In this document: in pieces, positions 6,185 to 9,075 of the stretch
Layout of the letters: each line of letters opens with the position of its first letter
Position numbering within the stretch: the first letter of the stretch is position 1
Assembly: GCA_016934895.1 (NCBI GenBank)
Contig: JAFGRZ010000072.1
Coordinates: 1 to 9,075 of the forward strand
DNA from: Candidatus Aminicenantota bacterium
GTDB taxonomy: Bacteria > Acidobacteriota > Aminicenantia > Aminicenantales > UBA8522
Direction: 5' to 3'
DNA: 9,075 bases
The notes under the pieces: generated by a model
What the model saw: only the letters and a program-made list of their open reading frames with translations
Told to the model about the DNA's origin: nothing
Databases searched by the model: none
Position numbers and translations under genes: made by a program

Positions 6185-6934
6185 ATGATCATCGGAGCGA
6201 TCGTCCATCTGTTTTCGAGTTGTGCTTCGACCAACGATCTGGCCAAGCGGCTGGCGCGGGAAGGTTCGCCCGAAGGCACGGTGGTCATGGCCGGCGAGCA
6301 GACGGCGGGGAAGGGCACCAAGGGACGGAGTTGGCACTCTCCTCCCGGACAAGGTCTCTACGTTTCCGTTATCCTGCGGCCGCGGCGCTCGGATCTATCG
6401 CTTCTTCCGCTGGCCGCCGCGGTCGGCTGCGTCGAGGCCATTCGGAAAGCCACGGGCTTGGAGGCCGCTCTGGGATGGCCGAACGATATCATCCGGGACG
6501 GCCGGAAACTCGGCGGGATCCTCTGTGAAAGCGACTTTTTAGGGAACAAGGTGGATCATTCGATCCTGGGCATCGGGTTGAACATCGGCCAGGAAAAAGA
6601 GGATTTCCCCGTTCCTCTCCGGCAGACGGCGACTTCGCTCCGGATCGCCCTGGGCCGGGAGGTCGAGAGGGCGGCGCTCGAGACCGCGCTTTGGGGAGGA
6701 TTGGAACGCTGGTATGCGGCCTTCACCCGGGGACGGAGGGATGAGATCGTTCAGGCCTACGAATCGAAATTGACGATTCCGTCCGGTGCCGTCGTCGAAA
6801 TCCGAAAGGAGGGGGCAAAACTGACCGGGCTCTTCCGTGGGATCGATGTGCGGGCGCGGTTGAGACTGGAGAGGGATGGAGAGATCCGGCTGCTGTCCCC
6901 GGCAGAAATCGTCGCGATCGATTATAATGAATGA
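6185..6934 (+). CDS. birA: Biotin--[acetyl-CoA-carboxylase] ligase, monofunctional
   Basis: Cytoplasmic enzyme that activates biotin with ATP to biotinyl-5'-AMP and transfers it to a lysine of biotin carrier proteins such as AccB. The 249 residues begin directly with the catalytic domain; the winged-helix repressor domain of E. coli BirA is absent, so it should not repress biotin genes. Motifs in order: STNDLAK at 15-21, the biotin/AMP loop GKGTKGRSW at 42-50 (usual GRGRRGR.W), GWPNDI at 97-102 (usual KWPND), RKLGGIL with the conserved lysine at 108, then GIGLNI, and a C-terminal SH3-like domain from about residue 195. Two motif positions are unusual: Thr45 at the place of E. coli Arg118, and Gly97 in place of the common lysine. 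The start is supported by GGAGAT eight bases before the ATG. It lies between the receiver gene and coaX, 33 bases from the latter. Confidence 0.93.
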   Translation: MIIGAIVHLFSSCASTNDLAKRLAREGSPEGTVVMAGEQTAGKGTKGRSWHSPPGQGLYVSVILRPRRSDLSLLPLAAAVGCVEAIRKATGLEAALGWPNDIIRDGRKLGGILCESDFLGNKVDHSILGIGLNIGQEKEDFPVPLRQTATSLRIALGREVERAALETALWGGLERWYAAFTRGRRDEIVQAYESKLTIPSGAVVEIRKEGAKLTGLFRGIDVRARLRLERDGEIRLLSPAEIVAIDYNE

Positions 6935-6967
6935 CCAATGAACGCGTTGGCCGAGGAAAGGTGAAGC

Positions 6968-7750
6968 ATGCTTCTGGCCATTGATATCGGGAATACGACC
7001 ATCGCCATGGGCCTATTCGAGGGGAAGAGGCTCCTCCGGAACTGGAGCGTCCGATCGGAGCGGGAGAAAACCGCCGACGAATACGGCATCATGCTGTTCG
7101 AATTGCTGCGCTTCGGCACCGTCGACCCGGCGGCCATAAGGGGAATCGTCATCTCCAGCGTTGTGCCGCCGCTAACGCCCGCTTTTCAGGCTTTGAGCCA
7201 GAAACTGTTCGGGATCAAGGCTCTCATCGTCGGACCGGGCATCCGGACGGGGATGCCCATTCTTTATGAGAATCCCGGCGAGGTCGGGGCGGACCGGGTG
7301 GTGGCCTCGATCGGCGCCTTTGAAAAATACGGCGGGCCCTGCATCATCGTCGATTTCGGCACGGCCACGACTTTTGACGCCGTCACGGCCAAAGGCGAGT
7401 ACCTGGGGGGAGCGATCGCTCCCGGCATCCAGATCTCGGCCGAGGCCCTCTACTTGCGCACGGCCAAGCTGCCCCGGATCGAAGTCGTCAAGCCCAAGAA
7501 AGCCATCGGCAAGACCACCGTTGCCAGCATGCAGTCCGGGATCTATTTCGGTTACATCGGTCTCGTCAACACCATCATCGCCGAGATCGCCACTGAGCTC
7601 GGAGCCGAGCCCAAGATCGTCGTCACCGGAGGCTTCGCCGCGCCGCTCAGTCCGGAGATCAAAAGGCCCCATCACCACGAGCCGCACCTGGTCCTCGAAG
7701 GTCTGCGGATCGTCTTCGAGAGGAACCGGGAGGAGAGACCGGCGGCCTGA
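6968..7750 (+). CDS. coaX: Type III pantothenate kinase
   Basis: Cytoplasmic kinase that phosphorylates pantothenate with ATP, the first step of coenzyme A synthesis. The 260 residues match the CoaX family in length and motifs: an ASKHA-fold phosphate-binding loop DIGNTT at 6-11, the GADR motif at 107-110 with Asp109 as the probable catalytic base, DFGTATTFD at 129-137, GGAIAPG soon after, and the adenosine-loop VTGG near 217-220. Known type III enzymes require a monovalent cation such as potassium or ammonium and are not feedback-inhibited by coenzyme A; this is expected from the family, not seen. The ATG at 6968 has a good ribosome site, GAGGAAAGG at 6953-6961. It directly follows birA, a pairing common in many bacterial phyla and consistent with an operon for cofactor genes. 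Confidence 0.96.
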   Translation: MLLAIDIGNTTIAMGLFEGKRLLRNWSVRSEREKTADEYGIMLFELLRFGTVDPAAIRGIVISSVVPPLTPAFQALSQKLFGIKALIVGPGIRTGMPILYENPGEVGADRVVASIGAFEKYGGPCIIVDFGTATTFDAVTAKGEYLGGAIAPGIQISAEALYLRTAKLPRIEVVKPKKAIGKTTVASMQSGIYFGYIGLVNTIIAEIATELGAEPKIVVTGGFAAPLSPEIKRPHHHEPHLVLEGLRIVFERNREERPAA

Positions 7751-7780
7751 AGACGAAAGGCGGATGGAGCGAGGGCACCC

Positions 7781-8419
7781 ATGTCCCGAAGAGAAAAACA
7801 GAGCCGTTATTACCAGGAGATCGCGCGGGCTTTTTTCGTTCGGCGGGGAGCGCCGTATGTCCTTTCCTCGCAAGACATGGTCACGATCTCTTCCTGGGAA
7901 GAGGCGCGGATTCCCCTGCAGGTCGTGCTGGATGGCATCGAGCGCGTCTTCGAACGGGCTGCCCCGCGGCGGGCGCAAGGACGGAGGCTGTTTTCCCTTT
8001 CTTCCTGCCGGACCGAAGTCGCTAAGGCCCATGCCGAATTCCGAGACCGCCGGGTCGGCCGCGGCAGGAAAGACAGTTCCAGGGACGATAAAAGAAAGAA
8101 GGTCCGGTCTGAAGTCCGGAGGTTCCTCGACAGCCTGCCCCCCGAAGCGGAATTTCTTCGGGAAACCTATCATGAGGCCCTGGCCGCCGTCTCCCGGAAA
8201 AACGTTGTCGACGAGACGCTCGAGCGCCTGGATGAGAAAATCGAGACGCTCATCCTCCGGACGGCCGAGGCCGGTGACCGGGGCAAGATGAAGATGACTT
8301 CCCGGCCGGATGTTCCCGGGCGGCCGGGCGCGCCTGCCGATGAGATATTCCGCATCCGGCTCCTCAAGCGCTGGCGCGAGGAATTCCGGATTCCCTATGT
8401 GAGCTTTTTTTATTATTGA
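7781..8419 (+). CDS. Uncharacterised basic protein between coaX and rnr
   Basis: I do not recognise a named family. The 212-residue product has no signal peptide or membrane segment. The N-terminal part (about 8-60) looks like a compact helical domain with aromatic and hydrophobic spacing: YYQEIARAFF, a short APYVLSS turn, then SWEEARIPLQVVLDGIERVF. A strongly basic middle follows (about 62-108, with GRGRKDSSRDDKRKKVR), then a helical segment (about 108-172) and a hydrophobic aromatic end, VSFFYY. I recall loosely similar N-terminal segments in unnamed proteins of Acidobacteriota and deltaproteobacteria, but cannot verify this. The charge suggests nucleic acid or ribosome binding; that is inference. 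Its ribosome site is probably GGAG at 7766-7769 or GAGGG at 7771-7775. Base and codon use match its neighbours. It stops one base before the rnr start, so the two are probably coupled in translation. Confidence 0.8.
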   Translation: MSRREKQSRYYQEIARAFFVRRGAPYVLSSQDMVTISSWEEARIPLQVVLDGIERVFERAAPRRAQGRRLFSLSSCRTEVAKAHAEFRDRRVGRGRKDSSRDDKRKKVRSEVRRFLDSLPPEAEFLRETYHEALAAVSRKNVVDETLERLDEKIETLILRTAEAGDRGKMKMTSRPDVPGRPGAPADEIFRIRLLKRWREEFRIPYVSFFYY

Positions 8420-8420
8420 A

Positions 8421-9075
8421 ATGTTGGAAGACGCCGTCCTGGCCGCGCTCAAAGAGAAAAGAGGGGGCCTGTCCTTCCCTCAACTGGCCGGGTCCCTGCG
8501 CCTCCGCGGCCGCTCCCAAACCCGGCTCCGGGCGGCGCTCAGGGCCCTCGAAAAAAAAGGCCGTGTCCATAGAAACAAAGACCGCTACATCTCAGTCCCG
8601 GATCGGACCGTCCTCCGGGGTGAGTTCCTATCTTCCGGCCGGGGGTACGGGTTCGTCCGGCCGGAAGGCGGGGAGCGTGAAGACATCTTCATCCCGGGCC
8701 GGTATTCCCTGGGAGCGCTCGACGGTGACCACGTCGAGATCACGGTCAAAGAGCGGGGTAAGAAAGGGAAGCCCGAGGGACAGGTCGTCCGCCTGCTGAA
8801 AAAGGGGAGGACGACTTTGCTCGGGATCTTCCTGGAACGCTTCGGACGGCCGTACCTTGTGCCCTTCGATGCGCCCGCGGAAGAGATCCCGCTGGCGGCG
8901 ACCGGCGCGTTCGATCTGTCTCCCGGGATCATTATCGAGGCCGACCGGGAAACCCTGGCCGTCCGGGAGGTCCTGGGAGCGCCCGACGATCCCGGCGTCG
9001 ATACGCGCGTGGTGATCAAGCGGTTTGGCCTGGAGACGGATTTTTCTCCCGAAGCCGCCGCCGAAGCCCGGGAGA
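8421..9075 (+). CDS. rnr: Ribonuclease R, 5' part (runs off the window)
   Basis: A processive 3'-5' exoribonuclease of the RNase II/R family that degrades structured RNA and takes part in rRNA and tmRNA-linked quality control. The open frame runs from the ATG at 8421 to the window edge without a stop: 218 codons plus one base. The visible part matches RNase R in order: an N-terminal winged-helix domain (about 1-60, ending RVHRNKDRYI); a first cold-shock domain (about 64-110) with the RNA-binding signature GRGYGFVRPEGG and EDIFIPG; a second OB domain; then the typical linker VLGAPDDPGVDTRVVIKRFGL leading to the catalytic RNB domain, which lies beyond the edge. The helix-turn-helix and cold-shock region favour RNase R over RNase II. 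The start is one base after the preceding stop codon and lacks a clear Shine-Dalgarno, which points to translational coupling. Confidence 0.92.
   Translation, partial: MLEDAVLAALKEKRGGLSFPQLAGSLRLRGRSQTRLRAALRALEKKGRVHRNKDRYISVPDRTVLRGEFLSSGRGYGFVRPEGGEREDIFIPGRYSLGALDGDHVEITVKERGKKGKPEGQVVRLLKKGRTTLLGIFLERFGRPYLVPFDAPAEEIPLAATGAFDLSPGIIIEADRETLAVREVLGAPDDPGVDTRVVIKRFGLETDFSPEAAAEARE

Noticed and set aside
5389..6321. Minus-strand open frame of 310 codons across the receiver gene
   Set aside because: It runs antisense through the receiver gene and into birA and has no family signature; it is a shadow of the + strand genes.
8380..8411. Hairpin GGAAT-TCCGG-ATTCC followed by seven T residues, resembling a terminator before rnr
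   Set aside because: The stem is only five pairs and AT-containing, ten bases separate it from the T run, and both lie inside the upstream coding region that is coupled to rnr.

Overview
The window is GC-rich bacterial chromosome (roughly 60% GC by eye) with all genes on the + strand, short gaps and conserved housekeeping functions. It contains no phage, plasmid, insertion-sequence, tRNA, rRNA or CRISPR signal. The taxon cannot be fixed from sequence alone. The style of the receiver-domain protein, a GTG start, and the guaA-dnaE and birA-coaX neighbours suggest an Acidobacteriota-like lineage, possibly an Aminicenantia-type uncultured bacterium. That is an impression from memory, not a demonstrated assignment.

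Layout. Positions 1-205 are non-coding and hold short imperfect repeats plus one copy of a conserved intergenic element. A well-formed sigma70-type promoter (206-234) drives guaA (GMP synthase, 241-1773) and probably dnaE (DNA polymerase III alpha, 1796-5275) 22 bases later. Positions 5276-5483 are non-coding and contain a second copy of the intergenic element, here inside a perfect 15-bp inverted repeat. A second strong promoter (5484-5511) then starts a tightly packed set: a degenerate receiver-domain protein (5536-6153), a biotin-protein ligase without a DNA-binding domain (6185-6934), type III pantothenate kinase coaX (6968-7750), an unrecognised basic protein (7781-8419) and the 5' part of ribonuclease R (8421 to the window edge). 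Gaps in this set are 31, 33, 30 and 1 bases, so it is probably one operon.

How the genes fit together. The first unit links guanine nucleotide synthesis to chromosome replication. The DnaE PHP domain keeps all nine metal ligands, so the polymerase probably proofreads itself. The second unit joins cofactor metabolism (biotin attachment, first step of coenzyme A synthesis) to RNA turnover, led by a receiver protein that has lost its phosphorylation site.

The most notable points are two promoters that imply a leaderless guaA mRNA and a short leader without a Shine-Dalgarno for the receiver gene; a shared element in both large intergenic gaps; the pseudo-receiver; and unusual substitutions in the ligand-binding motifs of the biotin ligase. 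I see no clearly novel multi-gene system here.
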